The position numbers were made by a program, and so were the translations under genes. The notes below the pieces were generated by a model, which was not told the origin of the DNA, made no database searches, and saw only the letters and a list, made by a program, of their open reading frames with translations. DNA of 64,000 nt from Vandiemenella viatica. Lineage: Eukaryota > Arthropoda > Insecta > Orthoptera > Morabidae. Each line of letters starts with the position of its first letter. The stretch's first letter is position 1. This document shows positions 1 to 11,044 of the stretch, in pieces. The DNA lies in contig JARYHS010009186.1 in the NCBI GenBank assembly GCA_031002005.1, positions 252,431,199-252,495,198 on the forward strand. The letters are read 5' to 3'.

Positions 1-403
1 CTCCAACATTCACTTCCTTACTGAGCCATGAGTTTTACAGAAAATAAATTCACAATAATTATACCTCTGGCTGCCCTGGTTTACTATATTTTTTAATTTA
101 TCCATACAATCCCTATTATTTACGGTCTTTATCCGTCACGAGATTAAATATAGTTAAGAAAAATCTGAATATAATTAATAAAAATTTGAATATAATTAAC
201 CTATTTAATTATATTCATTGTGGGTGACGCTGTCACACCACAATATATAAAAAAAGAAACTTTACTAACAAATTTATAAATGAGATTCCTTCCAAACGCC
301 ATAGAATGGTACATACACGTTTTATGTATTTGTGAAACAAACTAACTCCACGTCGACAGTTAAAGATTGCCTTCCATTAGTGAATCTAACCCTTTCTTTT
401 CCA
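1..403. other. No gene recognised; AT-rich
   Basis: No coding or RNA gene is visible. A short imperfect direct repeat (about 20-bp unit, two copies) lies at about 145-200 and reads as degenerate AT-rich sequence. Confidence 0.6.
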
Positions 404-603
404 TCGAGCGTGGTAGGTGAGCGGTAAAGCTCTGGCCTCGCATTCGGGAGGACGTGGGTTCATATCGGTTTTCCATGGTATCGCAAAAACACTCTGGGAC
501 AGTTCATGTAATAAAAGGTCATACAGTTGCTTGCCCCAGTCCTATCCCGTACCCAGTTACCTCGACGTCGACGAGGCGTAAAGGCATAAGAAAAACAAAA
601 AAA
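404..603 (+). mobile_element. tRNA-derived SINE, family 1 (degenerate copy)
   Basis: The 5' head resembles a tRNA promoter: GCGTGGTAGGTGAGCGG is A-box like and GTGGGTTCATATC is a mutated B box. The body keeps the family 3' block with ACCTCGACGTCGACGAGGCG, ending in AAGAAAAACAAAAAAA. At least seven related copies occur in this window (3145, 9409, 12843, 16328, 25133, 40062, 40204). The middle is shortened and diverged, so this is an old insertion. Confidence 0.8.
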
Positions 604-1184
604 TTGGGAAAAAGCATCTCTCCCTTACGTAGCCTTTTCAGCGTCCGGTACTGCCATGAAAAGTTTAGCTGTATGTTGAAATTAATCATTCATTTCCTTT
701 GCTTGAATCCATATAAACGCATTTTGCAACGATGCTACACACCTTTGCAGCACTTTTCCTCGAATCCTAGTTGACTTCTCTGAGGTATCGCCGACATATT
801 TCCTGTATTTTTTCTCGGCCGGACTTGAGTCCGGTGTTCAGTAAAGACATTTTGATATAGCACATCACTGTAGTAGATAATGTGCTCGACTGTAGCTAGT
901 TTCGACACTAACGGGGAGACCGTAAAATGGATCTGTAATGGACTTAAGTTAGTCCCGTTTATGTCCCAAGCTTATGGACGCATCAAGGCGGGCTAACAGT
1001 TTAATGTTATTATGTCACGGAGAGCACTGTAGATGGACTAGAACAGAATCAGGGCGAGGATGCGATTTGAAATTATTGTTAATCATGTGTTACTAGTAAC
1101 GATTCCTTGTTAATTATTATGTATTGTTCACTCTAATTTGTTCTAATTCAAAATGTTTTGATTAACAATGACAAATGAGATCAA
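604..1184. other. No feature recognised
   Basis: Unique-looking AT-rich sequence; no exon, RNA gene or repeat unit recognised. Confidence 0.5.
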
Positions 1185-1912
1185 TCGTCACTATTAATAT
1201 TATAATTGTGAAAGTAACTCTGTCTGTTTGTTACTATTTACAACTAAACGGCTAAACTGATATCGATGAAATTTGACACTGAAATACTATATGTGATTAG
1301 GAAGAACATCGGATACTATCATCGGAATAAATAACATATTTTGTTTTGAAATTCTGAAAACTATCCGAACGGTAAAAGGCATATGGATAGCGTGTGTAAG
1401 TCTCTATAATTTAGTATCGGTGTCTTAGGCTTTGTTTCTCTCGCAGTAAGTTTGTTTACGATCTTTTTATAAATTTCTCATACACACGCAACATACTATT
1501 TCGCTGAACCAGACTATTGTTTTGTCTTTATATATAGCTAGCTGACCAGTTTCCAACACCAATAGATTATATATCACAGCAAAGGACAGCAAAACCTAAA
1601 AAATTGTGTGCAAAACGGTCTTGATGTCCCCAGAGAGTGACATAATTTTAAACCACAAACAAAAATCTGACAGGAGAACTGTGATGGGTACTCACCCACA
1701 GTTAATACACACCACCTTATTTCTTGCTATTTTTAAACATGTTCCATTGGTTCTGTTCATGATACATGTTCAGTGGTAGAATGGTATAGTGATGGCTATT
1801 ATTCGGACACCATACATTTTGGTACCCCTTTCAAGTAACTTAAAGTTTTTGATATACAATTCTAGCAATAAAATTATAAGTCCACACTTAGGAAATCGCA
1901 GGATTTAGCTAG
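1185..1912 (+). mobile_element. Helitron-like non-autonomous element, unit 1
   Basis: The left part, TCACTATTAATATTATAAT followed by GTGAAAGTAACTCTGTCTG and a block reading 'GTTACT...ACTAAACGGCTAAACTGAT.TCGATGAAATTTG', matches the 5' region I know from insect Helitrons. The right end is GGATTTAGCTAG followed by T, the CTRR terminus of Helitrons. No Rep/helicase coding is present, so it is non-autonomous. A diverged second copy follows directly. Confidence 0.6.
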
Positions 1913-2638
1913 TAACGTTATAAATGCGGAAGTAACTCTGCCTGTTACTCTTGGTTAAGTTTTTACGACTAAACGGCGAAACCAAGCTTGATGAAATATG
2001 GCAATGAAATACTATGCGTCATTTGGAAGGATACAGTATTTTTATCGAGATAAATAACATATTTTGTTATTAAATTTTGGAAAGTAACCGAACGGTGACA
2101 GACAAATGAATAATGTGTAAGTCCCTGTAATGTCGCATCGGTCTCTTAGACATTGTTTATCTCGCAGTCAGTTTGTTTATGATCTATATATAAATTTCTT
2201 CTACAGACACAATTTACTGTATAGAATAAATGTAGAATTGTCAAGAATCAAACTGTTATTTTGTATTTATATGTAGCTAGCTCACCGGTTTCCTACCCCC
2301 AAAGTTTATCTATCTTAGCAAAGTCAAAAACGCTGTGCACAAAATGGTATTGACATTGATGTGCCCAGAAAGTGACTTAATTTTAAACCATAAACAGAAA
2401 TCTACCAGAGGAACTGTGGTGGCTACTACCCCACAATTAATCCCCTACACCCTTTTATTTTGTTGCTATTATCAAACATGGTGCAAATTTGTTCTTTTCA
2501 TGGACAGGTTCAGTGGTGAAGGCTTCCGCGTCATATTATTCGGACTAAGTGCTTTTTGGGATACGTTTTACGAAACTTTCGTCATTCCTAGCAACAAAAT
2601 TCTAAGTCCAGGCATACGAAGTCAAGGGTAACAGCTAG
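1913..2638 (+). mobile_element. Helitron-like non-autonomous element, unit 2 (tandem)
   Basis: A second, diverged copy of the unit at 1185-1912, in the same order throughout: AAGTAACTCTG start, ACTAAACGGC block, TATGTAGCTAGCTCACCGG block, then the end GTAACAGCTAG followed by T. It abuts unit 1 with no spacer, the head-to-tail arrangement expected when rolling-circle elements read past or insert next to a terminus. Open frames within it are not conserved between units, so I treat it as non-coding. Confidence 0.6.
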
Positions 2639-2798
2639 TATTTAATAACTGATAATAAAATTTAAATACATCACGACGATTAATATTTAACATTTACGCA
2701 GATATAACATGTTGGTGATTTTTTGGCCTAAGATCCTTACTTGCTATGATATGTTTTTTTGTTGTTCTTCCGTCTTGCGACTAAAAAACTGCTTTTCG

Positions 2799-2839
2799 TG
2801 GCACACGCGTTTCGTCTTTAGTTATACGTATTCAGTGCC
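2799..2839 (-). ncRNA. Hammerhead-like motif, degenerate
   Basis: On the minus strand: GGCA, then CTGAATA (the CUGANGA box with its second G changed), a spacer, GACGAAACGCGTG and TGCC. Stem I (GGCA/TGCC) and GAAACGCG are kept. The altered core box makes catalysis unlikely. Confidence 0.4.
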
Positions 2840-2999
2840 CTAGTTAAATATATATAGAACAAATATATTTACATGTACAATAATGTTATTGATTTTTTGT
2901 GCGTGTTTGTAAATAGTTTAAGTTGTCTTGTATTACAAACTATTTACAGTTTTATACTATGAATTAATACGCCCTAGTTCGCAGTTCCACCCTAGCTAC

Positions 3000-3033
3000 A
3001 GGAGATGTCTTAAATAAAGAGGGAACGCGTTTC
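3000..3033 (+). ncRNA. Hammerhead-like remnant, right arm
   Basis: GGAGATG, CTTAAATAAAG and GGGAACGCGT occupy the positions of the CUGANGA box, stem II and GAAACGCG of the opposite arm. The core is broken, so it is recognised mainly through its symmetry with 2799-2839. Confidence 0.3.
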
Positions 3034-3144
3034 CCATAAAAAAAGCAGTTGTTTTAGTTGCAAGACGGAAGAAAAACAAAAAAACAGTTTACGCAGACAT
3101 TGCCGGCTAACTTAAAAAATATAAGTGGAACATTGAGACTCTGT

Positions 3145-3393
3145 CACCGAGCGTGGTGGGTGAGCTGTAACACTCTGACCACCCTCTCGGGAGGGCGTGG
3201 ATTCGTATCCCCGTCCGGGCATCCAAATTTGGGTTTTCCAAGGTTTCCCCAAATAACTCCAGGCGAATGCTGGGATGCTTTCGTCAAAAATTCATGGCCG
3301 AATTCGTTCCCGTTTCTTGCGCCCCCAGTCCTTTCCAGTCCAAGTCCTAATTACCTCGACTTCCACAAGGTGTTAAGCCATAAACAAAAAAAA
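3145..3393 (+). mobile_element. tRNA-derived SINE, family 1
   Basis: The near-complete unit runs from ACCGAGCGTGGTGGGTGAGC (A-box region) through a B-box-like GGATTCGTATCCCCG, the conserved block TGGGTTTTCCAAGGTTTCCCC, GGCGAATGCTGGGATGCTT and GTGTTAAGCCATAAAC, to an A-rich tail. The B box carries GATTCGTATCC in place of GGTTCGAATCC. Confidence 0.85.
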
Positions 3394-3404
3394 GAGTCGG
3401 TCGG

Positions 3405-4103
3405 TTACTGTGCAAAGTACGGCCAGTCGAAAAAAAAAATGTTAATTCGGGTTGAGAATACAGTTAACTGATTCCTTAGCTCTTACTCTTCAAGAATAAG
3501 TCTACCGGAAAGCCGTAAGATATGCAACAGGTGCAATTCGCGCTGAAACACACGCTTACGTACGGCGTTACTGACTTTGCGTTAATAGACGTCTTGAACC
3601 GCCTGTGACGTAATTAATTCAAAATCCACTAAGCACCATGGAATATTAGTAGTCATTATGGTCCAAGCTGCCATTCAACCTAAACACAACACGGTTAAGT
3701 ATATAACTGAACTTGCGACAATAGACGTCTCGGGCTGTTTCTGACGTCATTATGGTAAGAATTCGGCATGCAAGCAACCTTCTTCACTCAAAATCCACTA
3801 TAAACTATGGAATACTAGACTTCATTCAGGTCCAGGCAGCATTTCACACCCTCCGCTAATACAGCTCCTTGAAAATCAACATTTATACTGCATGCAGAGG
3901 AGTACATTCACGGTAAAGATGGCTGCTACATATTGGCTAATACCGCACGTAACCCGACGATTTGCATTGTATTATTCCTGTCTTACCTGTTTCGGCGGCT
4001 TCACCTACACTTTTTGTTGAATATTAATGCCTAAGAAAAGTGTTAATCATAGTTTCTTTCAGAAAGAGCAGTTTTTTCTACTGGCCATACTTTGCACAAC
4101 AGT
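3405..4103. mobile_element. MITE-like element with terminal inverted repeats
   Basis: The left end ACTGTGCAAAGTACGGCCAG followed by TCGAAAAAA is matched in inverse orientation at 4072-4103 (TTTTTTCTACTGGCCATACT then TTGCACAACAGT). The roughly 700-bp interior has no coding and holds an imperfect direct duplication (about 3560-3693 and 3694-3860), with AATAGACGTCT, AAAATCCACTA and ATGGAATA.TAG in both units. Superfamily not recognised. Confidence 0.5.
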
Positions 4104-4433
4104 CAAAGAGTCTATCCGTGATCTTCAAAAGTTGATTAAGTTTTGATTGCGGTGAATGGGTTCACGGCTTGTGCAATATCGCTCAGCTGTCGAGTATACG
4201 CGTCACAATGTCCGCCGGTTTTACGTTCCCGTATGGAACTGTTTAACTCCCTCTACCATTCGCTCACCGAGTAACTCACTACGCAGTCTTAAAACTGCAC
4301 GAGTAGGAGAGAAAAGCCACCCCAGCGGGAGTGAAGCGCCATAAAGTAGGGAATTTTGTAGCAGAAAAGTTCAATTCCAAAGTCAGCGTCTGCACCCCGA
4401 GACTGCTGGTGAATATCTCTGTTTATAAGGGCC

Positions 4434-4441
4434 TATAAAAG
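4434..4441 (+). promoter_or_regulatory. TATA-box-like motif (candidate)
   Basis: CC-TATAAAAG-TGG lies in a locally GC-richer stretch (4380-4520), about 30 bp upstream of GGCTCCGTGC. No convincing gene follows, so this is only a motif match and may be chance. Confidence 0.2.
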
Positions 4442-4541
4442 TGGATGAGGCTGGGAGCGGCTCCGTGCTTTGTTACTGTGGCTCTGCTTCCTGGTTTCTG
4501 GTGACAGCCTCACGCCGCTGAAACATAACCAGTAATGCACG

Positions 4542-4587
4542 AGCTCTCTCGCTCCCTGTCTCTCTCTGTCTTTCTCTCTCTCACTCC
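4542..4587. repeat. CT-rich simple repeat
   Basis: A run of CTCTCTC/TCTCTCTGTC units, interrupted. Confidence 0.8.
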
Positions 4588-4715
4588 TTGTGGCATGGTG
4601 TAGAAGCGTGGAGTAACGAACAGAAAAACATTGTGACTCTTGAAAATGCTACCATCAGTTAAGATAGCATTGGGCGAGTATAACCCAGATCTGTTTGAAC
4701 TCTGAATCATTTATA

Positions 4716-4861
4716 CAGGGTGATTCAGGGGGAATGGTAAATATTGAAGGAGATTGTAGTATTAACAATATTGAGTAAAACAGTTCATATAAACATGTGC
4801 CGGATTTCCATGCGTTTTGGAGATACAAGTGGTGGAATGTTATGCATAAAATAAACCGTTT
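4716..4861 (+). repeat. 145-bp inverted repeat, left arm
   Basis: Starts CAGGGTGATTCAGGGGGAAT and holds TTAACAATATTGAGTAAAA and TGGAATGTTATGCATAAAAT. It is present in inverted orientation at 5842-5986 (I judge roughly three quarters of bases identical by eye). Together the two arms enclose the LINE fragment at 4890-5668. Confidence 0.7.
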
Positions 4862-4889
4862 CCCATTAGAGTATTGTGTGTGGCGATGA

Positions 4890-5668
4890 TTGAAAAACAA
4901 AGCGTGCAAAGAAAAAGTAAACACAAGAGACGAACAGCAAGATAAAAAAAAAGTAAACATTCAATACGATTACAAGGTGGGGAAAGAACTGCCTGTTGAA
5001 GACTTGATATGTAAATATGGTGACATTACATTTGATAACAAAACCAACTGGGCAGGACACATTGGACAGGTGGTAAGGAAAGGTTTAAAAATCCTTCTTT
5101 TAAAAAAAATAGTGACGAGGGGTTGTACGAGAGAAGTAAAGGAATTGGGTTACAAAACTTTGGTCAGACCATTGCTCGAATATGGTAGTGTAGTATGGGA
5201 CCCTCATTTTACGTATCAAATACAGGAGTTGGAGAGGGTGCAATGAAGGGCTGCTAGATTTGTTCCTGGAAATTATCGCAGAATGCAATCAGTGACAGAT
5301 ATGATAAAGGAGCTGGAATGGGATTCATTGCTAGACAGGAGGAGGATGAGGAGGGTTATGGGAGTGTACAGGGCGTATAGTGGCGATGAGGCATGGAAAG
5401 ATATTGCAGTAGGTATGAAAAGTAATGCATGGAAGCGACCATGACCACAAGCTGGCACTCGATTTCAGGCAAGATTCTCTTTTTAATGTAAGGGTGACAG
5501 GGATTGGAATAAGTTACCAAGACGATTGATGAATAATTTAGCAGAAACGTTGAAACAATTTAAAGTTAAAATTTGTAGAGGGCAAATGTAGGTGAGGGCA
5601 GGAAAGGGGGAAGATGGGTGTATAGGGAAATCGCCATCGGAGAATGCACTCCATTGCAATTATATTAA
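4890..5668 (+). pseudogene. CR1/jockey-like LINE, truncated 3' part (copy A)
   Basis: This is the C-terminal part of a non-LTR reverse transcriptase plus its 3' end. Readable segments are KVGKELPVEDLICKYGDITF, NWAGHIGQVV, TLVRPLLEYGSVVWDP, then after an in-frame TGA (5244-5246) RRMQSVTDMIKELEWDS and YRAYSGDEAWKDIAVG. The pattern (LLEYGSVVWDP, IQ.LE.VQ..AAR, then a long C-terminal segment) is typical of CR1/jockey-clade LINEs. The copy is 5' truncated, lacks the catalytic palm, and carries a stop and frameshifts after 5435. Its 3' end holds GGAGAATGCACTCC, a hairpin shared with the other copies, then an ATTA-rich tail. It sits inside the inverted repeats 4716/5986, so it inserted into, or was carried by, that element. 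Confidence 0.8.
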
Positions 5669-5841
5669 ATTACTCGCTCTAATCGTAAACACTGTTACCC
5701 TCATAAATGTATAACAATACGTAATCAGAAGGGCTACACGTAACGTTGCGAAGAGAGCTGCAAAGCGTAATGAAGTCGACGATGGGATTTTCGAACATTT
5801 AATTTAAACTGTTGTAAAATATTCATGTATTTTTACAAGAA

Positions 5842-5986
5842 TGAATGTTATTTTATTCATAACATTCCAGCACCTGTTTCTCCAAGACGAATGTAAATCG
5901 GACACACATTTATATGTTCCTTTTTACTCAATATTGTTAACACCTAACACCTCCTTAAATATTTACCATTCATTCTGAATCATCTT
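5842..5986 (-). repeat. 145-bp inverted repeat, right arm
   Basis: Reverse complement of the sequence at 4716-4861, keeping TTAACAATATTGAGTAAAA and GGAATGTTATGAATAAAAT. Its outer end is GATGATTCAGAATGAATGG. Confidence 0.7.
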
Positions 5987-6109
5987 TTAATTATTTTTTT
6001 TCCTCTCTATCCGGCCAGCAAATATTGCTAGAAATTTACTAAACGTAGTTCCAGTAATTTAAGTTTATTTAATAATTTTCCGTTATCAAAACACAAAAAT
6101 CTTCACAAT

Positions 6110-7240
6110 GTACTTTCCTAATTGGTCAACTTCCTCGAAACAACTGCCAAAATATTATATCTCTCATCCTGTCCATTCATAGTAACTAAGGCTTTTCGCC
6201 CCAGCGCAATCATTCCTACGCACCGCTTCATAACGATCTCCAACCTTTCCATAACTCTATGGGTCGTCTTAACTTTCTCTTTCGTAAATTCATTTAGTGA
6301 GCATTTCTCAGGGCCGTGTGTCAGCACAGGAAGAATGCTCTGGTAGTAAGTTACTTTCTTTAGGATTTTGGACATATTAGATTTGAGTGTAATGTAATAT
6401 CTCCCAAAATCTCGCCATCCCAGATTTATGCGACGGAAAATTTCAGGTCTTACGTCAACTCTTTTGGTTACAACCTGTCAAAGATAAATGTAATCGCTGA
6501 CATTTTCTAAAAATTATTTTGTTGTTGATTTCCCTACGTCACCTATTTGTCAGACGTTTGTTTATGAAAGATTCTTTCTCGGGCCAACTGCTTTACACTC
6601 AAATAAGAGATCGGTAGCTAAGGTTTGGAGTTCATCAATGTCAGCAGTCACAATCGCAATGTGCTAAGTTCCACTGCTAATTTTTATATTAACCAGCAGT
6701 AAGTAGATATCCCGCTCCTTGCAACATATGGCCCTACTGTTGGTTTTGGCGGTAGCGATATCTCTTAGCGTGTTATTACTACTAGTCAACAAACCACTTT
6801 TCAAGTTATACATTTTAGCGCAACGGGTATTATAGTCAAATAATTCAATCATTACACTCATTCATTTGGCCGAACTTTATTTTATACTTCAAACACTCGC
6901 TGCTACAATACACTGCCAACACGCTCCTATCCATACATTCTTTTTTAGTCCTCTCTCGCCATCTTGACCACTTTACTCCCACTCTACCAACAACAACAGT
7001 AGTACCAACTACAACAAACTAAATTATTAAACAAACTTAAAATTACCCACATGTCTAAACAAACTACTTATGCTGTGAATTCTGTTTAACCTATTTTATT
7101 TACAATTATTTTTATAACAATGATTTTGTAAGTGGGATCTCACAAATGTGTTCAGCGAATCTCAAGTTGTCAAGTCTTCTCTCATTGATTCTAATTCCTT
7201 TCTCCGCCCATTCTAGCTTTGATATTTCCATCTTCAAGAC
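6110..7240 (-). pseudogene. Decayed LINE reverse transcriptase (I/RTE-like)
   Basis: Read on the minus strand, two blocks of one reverse transcriptase appear in the right order. Around 7230-7130 is KGIRINERRLDNLRFAEHI, which corresponds to the palm motif normally ending in FADDIVLI; the catalytic aspartates are lost. Around 6680-6120 are ELQTLATDLLFECKAVGP, ENVSDYIYL, EIFRRINLGWRDFGR and then SILPVLTHGPEKC, which matches the 'CILPVLTYG.ETW' block after the palm, and RVMERLEIVMKRCVGMI. About 450 bp between the blocks is unrelated or too decayed to read. Stops and frameshifts are frequent. The identification rests on motif order, not on one open frame. Confidence 0.6.
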
Positions 7241-9408
7241 AGCTGAAATTTATATATACCAAAGAATTCCGGCATCTGCCGTACTTTTAAAAATGCAATA
7301 CCCACTGTGCGACGTATTGTTTGTGATGCAGCGGATTGTGGGATGTCCGTGCCGGATTTGCTGCTGTAGCTATTATGATAGCGCCGTAACAGGTAGTTAA
7401 TCACAGGGGCGAGGCTCTAATTGCGTGTCTCAGTGCGATTAAGCAGTGTGAAATTGCACTCCCGACGCAATTACACGGCTTACAGAGGCTCTGCCCGCCG
7501 ACAAAACTCGCGGCCGCTCGCAGCCGATCAGCCACGAAATTGCTGATCAGCCCTGACTCACGGCAAACAAGTGTCTATCGAATTGACGACCTATACCATG
7601 TACCATCACTCGTATTGAGCAGCAGTCGGGTTCGAAATCCACTACGACCCCTTATTAAGGTTTTCTTTTTATGGTTCTTTACGCTGAAGAAAACTATTGT
7701 CGTTACTATGGGACGTCCAAAAACTACGTTGCTCGGTCTAGCGAGTATCATATTACTAATTAAAGCCCACCAATTTTCTTATTATTATTTTTAGTTTAAT
7801 TATTATATCATATCCACATAACATGTAACATTCAAGGATAATATCGATTGCTACAGATCGGTATCGCTGGATTAATTGTAAAAAAGAATAGAATCTTTGC
7901 TATTGTATTCTAGCAAGTTCCGTGATTTTCGCTGGAGTAGTTAGAACCTATCCGAACAGAATTGTGTGGCGATAAAGTTTTTGTTTATGTTTAAAGTATG
8001 TGGATTTATAACTATATTACGACAAGCTAGAAATAACTCACAGAGCCGTGTCGGCGAACAAAAAAACTGTGTTGCAAAAGAAGTGTGTGTATTATCACTT
8101 ATGGTGGACTATTGCCGCCATTGTATGTAAGGTGATGAAATAAAACTGTTTCTTTTATGTACTGATTGAAATTAATGTAGCTAGTTAATGTAAACTTGTC
8201 TCATTTTTGGCCAAAGGACTTGCAATCTTGTAATTGAACTTATGGTAAAATATCAGTCTGGTGGTTAGACAGTTCTGTGCTTTGCGATTTATTAAAGTGT
8301 GTGGATAAAATAAAAATCTTTTTATTCCACTAACCATCTGACTGTGGCGACCGTATTTATAAGAACCAGGGAAAAAAGAAATTAGAAGTTCCGATCGCCA
8401 GGTAGTAATATTATACGCAAAGGACTGTGATGTAGTAATGTTATTAAAAAAAAATGACAGCGTATTTATTACTACCATTTTAATGCAGAATATAAGAAAA
8501 ATATTTCTACACCGGGGAGGGGTTGGACGGAAAATTACGCTTTACTACGTCGAGAGGCGGGGGTTTCTGATCCATGCCATATTCATTCATATTACCTGAC
8601 ACAGTTAAAATAAGGTAAAGAACACACAGTAGCATGTATTTGTTTCAGTCATTTAATTATCTCCGTATGCAATTTACAGGAGTCTGAAAGAGAAAACGAT
8701 ACAAAATGTCTTCTGAAATCAATAGGAGAAAAAAAACTACGTGTCACCCGGGGGGGGGGGGGGTAGTGCCAAAAGACACTACGGGCTACGGAAGGGGGGG
8801 GGGAGAGGAGATTGACAGGAGGCCAAAATGGACCCACGTGGTTTATGGACGCTCCCTATGTGGATATAGCTACCTTTGAGACTTCCAACTTTGCTCGTTA
8901 TGATCTGCTTGTTGTGCTTGCTATTCAAGTATCTCTAATTAATCTACTTCCTGGCGATTCAGTGCCTCAGATCAACTTAATTCTAAATTAATCTACTTTT
9001 ATCTTAATTGTCATCTTTAATTGCATCTAACAATTTATCTTATCTCTTGTACTGGAGACGACTTTTAACGTTCACGTTATAATTTGCGCTTCCTCTTTAT
9101 ATCTAAAAGGAAAACGTATACTATACCTAAGATTAATTATCTTACTACAGGAAACGGTCGACCCTTCAATCAATACTAAACTTTACTATGTGCACTCATT
9201 CCCACATTTATTGCACGACTTCTAGTACACGTTGCACTGAACTGAATATAAACTTTTACAATAACATATTTTTCCTTTGCTGCAGTCGCAGCTACAGCTT
9301 CCTACATTTGAAGTCAAACTATTTACATGATACTTCTGCAGCTCTTTCATGGCCTCTACGAATCTAATCAGCCATGGTCTTGATTTTCTGTGCATTGATA
9401 TTATCTTT
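7241..9408. other. No gene recognised; two poly-G tracts
   Basis: There is no credible coding region. A CpG-richer patch lies at about 7420-7560 (it includes CTCGCGGCCGCTCGCAGCCG). Poly-G runs are at 8750-8763 (14 G) and 8794-8803 (10 G); long homopolymers of this kind can be unstable or misassembled. Confidence 0.5.
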
Positions 9409-9613
9409 TTTTTTTTACTTATGCTTTGCTTAGAGGCGGAAGAGCACTGGGGGCAAGGAAAGGGGAGGAATTTGCCCATGGGCCTTTTGAAGGAACCATC
9501 CCAGCATTCGCCTGGAGTGATTTGCGGAAAACCATGCAAACCAGAAATCTGGATGCCCGGACGGGGATTCGAACCTGCGTACTCCTGAATGCGAGGTTAC
9601 AACGTTACCGTTG
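9409..9613 (-). mobile_element. tRNA-derived SINE, family 1 (minus)
   Basis: Minus-strand copy: GGTAACGTTGTAACCTCGCA near the 5' end, a B-box region GGTTCGAATCCCCG (complement of 9570-9583), the AATGCTGGGATGGTTCCTTC core and a poly-A tail seen as T10 at 9409-9418. The 5' edge lacks the first tRNA-like bases. Confidence 0.85.
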
Positions 9614-9842
9614 ATATTATCATCCTCCTTAATGCGTCCATGATAAAATCATCATTCTCATCAGAAACAGTCTGTCATAAATCACCATTCTTATCTCACT
9701 CCGTCCATCTTGCACAATCTCTTTGCTTTCACCTCTGTCGCAGGTTTGCTCCTTACTACCAAAGATGCTCCCAAATAAAAATATCATTATTTTTAAATAA
9801 AATTACAAGCTGGCGCGATACATGCTATTTACAACGAGCTGA

Positions 9843-10135
9843 CCGATCTGGTGGCTCAGTGGTTAAGGCGTCTGACTGGAGATCAAAATGTCCCCTGTTC
9901 GAATTCCTATCTCGACGAGGATTTTCAAAGGCGCTTCACCCCTGGCACAGCTTGTTATATAATGTGAAGTACATAAGAAAGCTTCCGTGGTTCGGTTTCC
10001 ACGTTAAACTGTAGGTCCCCTGTACCCGGCAGGATTGCCGGGCTAGGTTAAGGCGGCTAGGACAGCGGCGGAATACGCAGCCAATAGAAACCCGGTCTCC
10101 AGGTCATTACAACTACACGGAATTATTATTATTAT
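9843..10135 (+). mobile_element. tRNA-derived SINE, family 2
   Basis: The A box TGGCTCAGTGG (9852-9862) and B box GTTCGAATTCC (9897-9907) are spaced as in a tRNA. The body holds TGTGAAGTACATAAGAAAGC, CCCGGCAGGATTGCCGGG (an inverted repeat) and GCCAATAGAAACCCGGTCTC, and ends in (ATT)n. A second copy is at 12175-12452. Confidence 0.85.
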
Positions 10136-11044
10136 GCAACGAGTTATATTTTGCGTTCACCCAAAACTAAATGTCGTTGTTATAATTTTGTTACACTATG
10201 TTCCACAGACTTGCCATACAAGTGAATTACTACTCCATCGTATAAGGTATGTTTGCAGCTCTTCAAATATAGAAGTAGGATTCGCTTTCTTTTTTTTTTT
10301 TACTGTAAAATAACACTTGAGCCGCAAGTCAAAATTGACATTTGTAGACAGTTATTGTTATCACATCTGCCTCAAAAACATATTAATGGAGAAGTAAAAA
10401 ATTGTCACTACTACCGACTATAGTCTGTCGTCAAGGATTCAGGTGTTCACTGTTTCTAAACTTCTTTCCTGTTTCTTGCTGTTCACTCCTTTCGTGGAAG
10501 ACATCCAAGAATTTCGCCGGATGGTTCTTTCAGATAATGCTGATTATAACTTAATTAGTTAGTTCTTCAATTAACAGGTTTCCGTAGTCCGGTCAACAGG
10601 TGTCTTTTACCTTTCGCCATATGATAATGATTAACACAGCCTCTGAGTTTATTAAATAGTTCAATGAAACAACAAGATCTATGGCAAAATTTTCATCGAG
10701 ATGTTTTTATTGCGTCGAAATCCTTATAACAACATTACACGCGGATAGGGCTCCAGACTGGTCCAAATGTACTAAAACACGTTACAAACAATCTGCGGCT
10801 ATTAAACTTAAGCGAACATTCCTGCTTGACAACTTACAAACAATCACCTAAACTTCTGTTCAGAAATATTGATGAGGACTATTTCTGCTCGACATTCCGG
10901 GCGTTTAAAAACGCTTGAGAAAAACATAATTAGGAAACACTAACATTAGAATTAAAGGTATTTACACGCATTAAAAACATGAAACTAGCAACATCAAACA
11001 CTCAAAATAGCTGAAAATTGTCCTCAAAACACCTCGCCCCGTCT
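10136..11044. other. No feature recognised
   Basis: AT-rich sequence without a recognisable gene or repeat; a T-tract lies near 10290. Confidence 0.5.

Larger units (their letters stand above)
2751..3087. mobile_element. Foldback element with opposed hammerhead-like motifs
   Basis: The outer arms 2751-2797 and about 3041-3087 are inverted copies: CTTCCGTCTTGCGACTAAAA on the left, GTTGCAAGACGGAAG on the right strand. Each inner arm holds an ACGCGTTT core of a Penelope-type hammerhead module, pointing in opposite directions. The left module resembles the one at 17838-17878, so they belong to one family. No protein is encoded. Confidence 0.6.

Noticed and set aside
3058..3471. 137-codon plus-strand frame
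   Set aside because: It is composed of foldback arm, SINE and MITE end sequence.
9852..9907. tRNA gene at the SINE A/B boxes
   Set aside because: The boxes are tRNA-like but no acceptor stem closes the fold and the sequence continues into a SINE body; the same holds for 12184 and 16809.
9589..10014. 141-codon plus-strand frame
   Set aside because: It runs from unrelated sequence into a family 2 SINE; no protein family.
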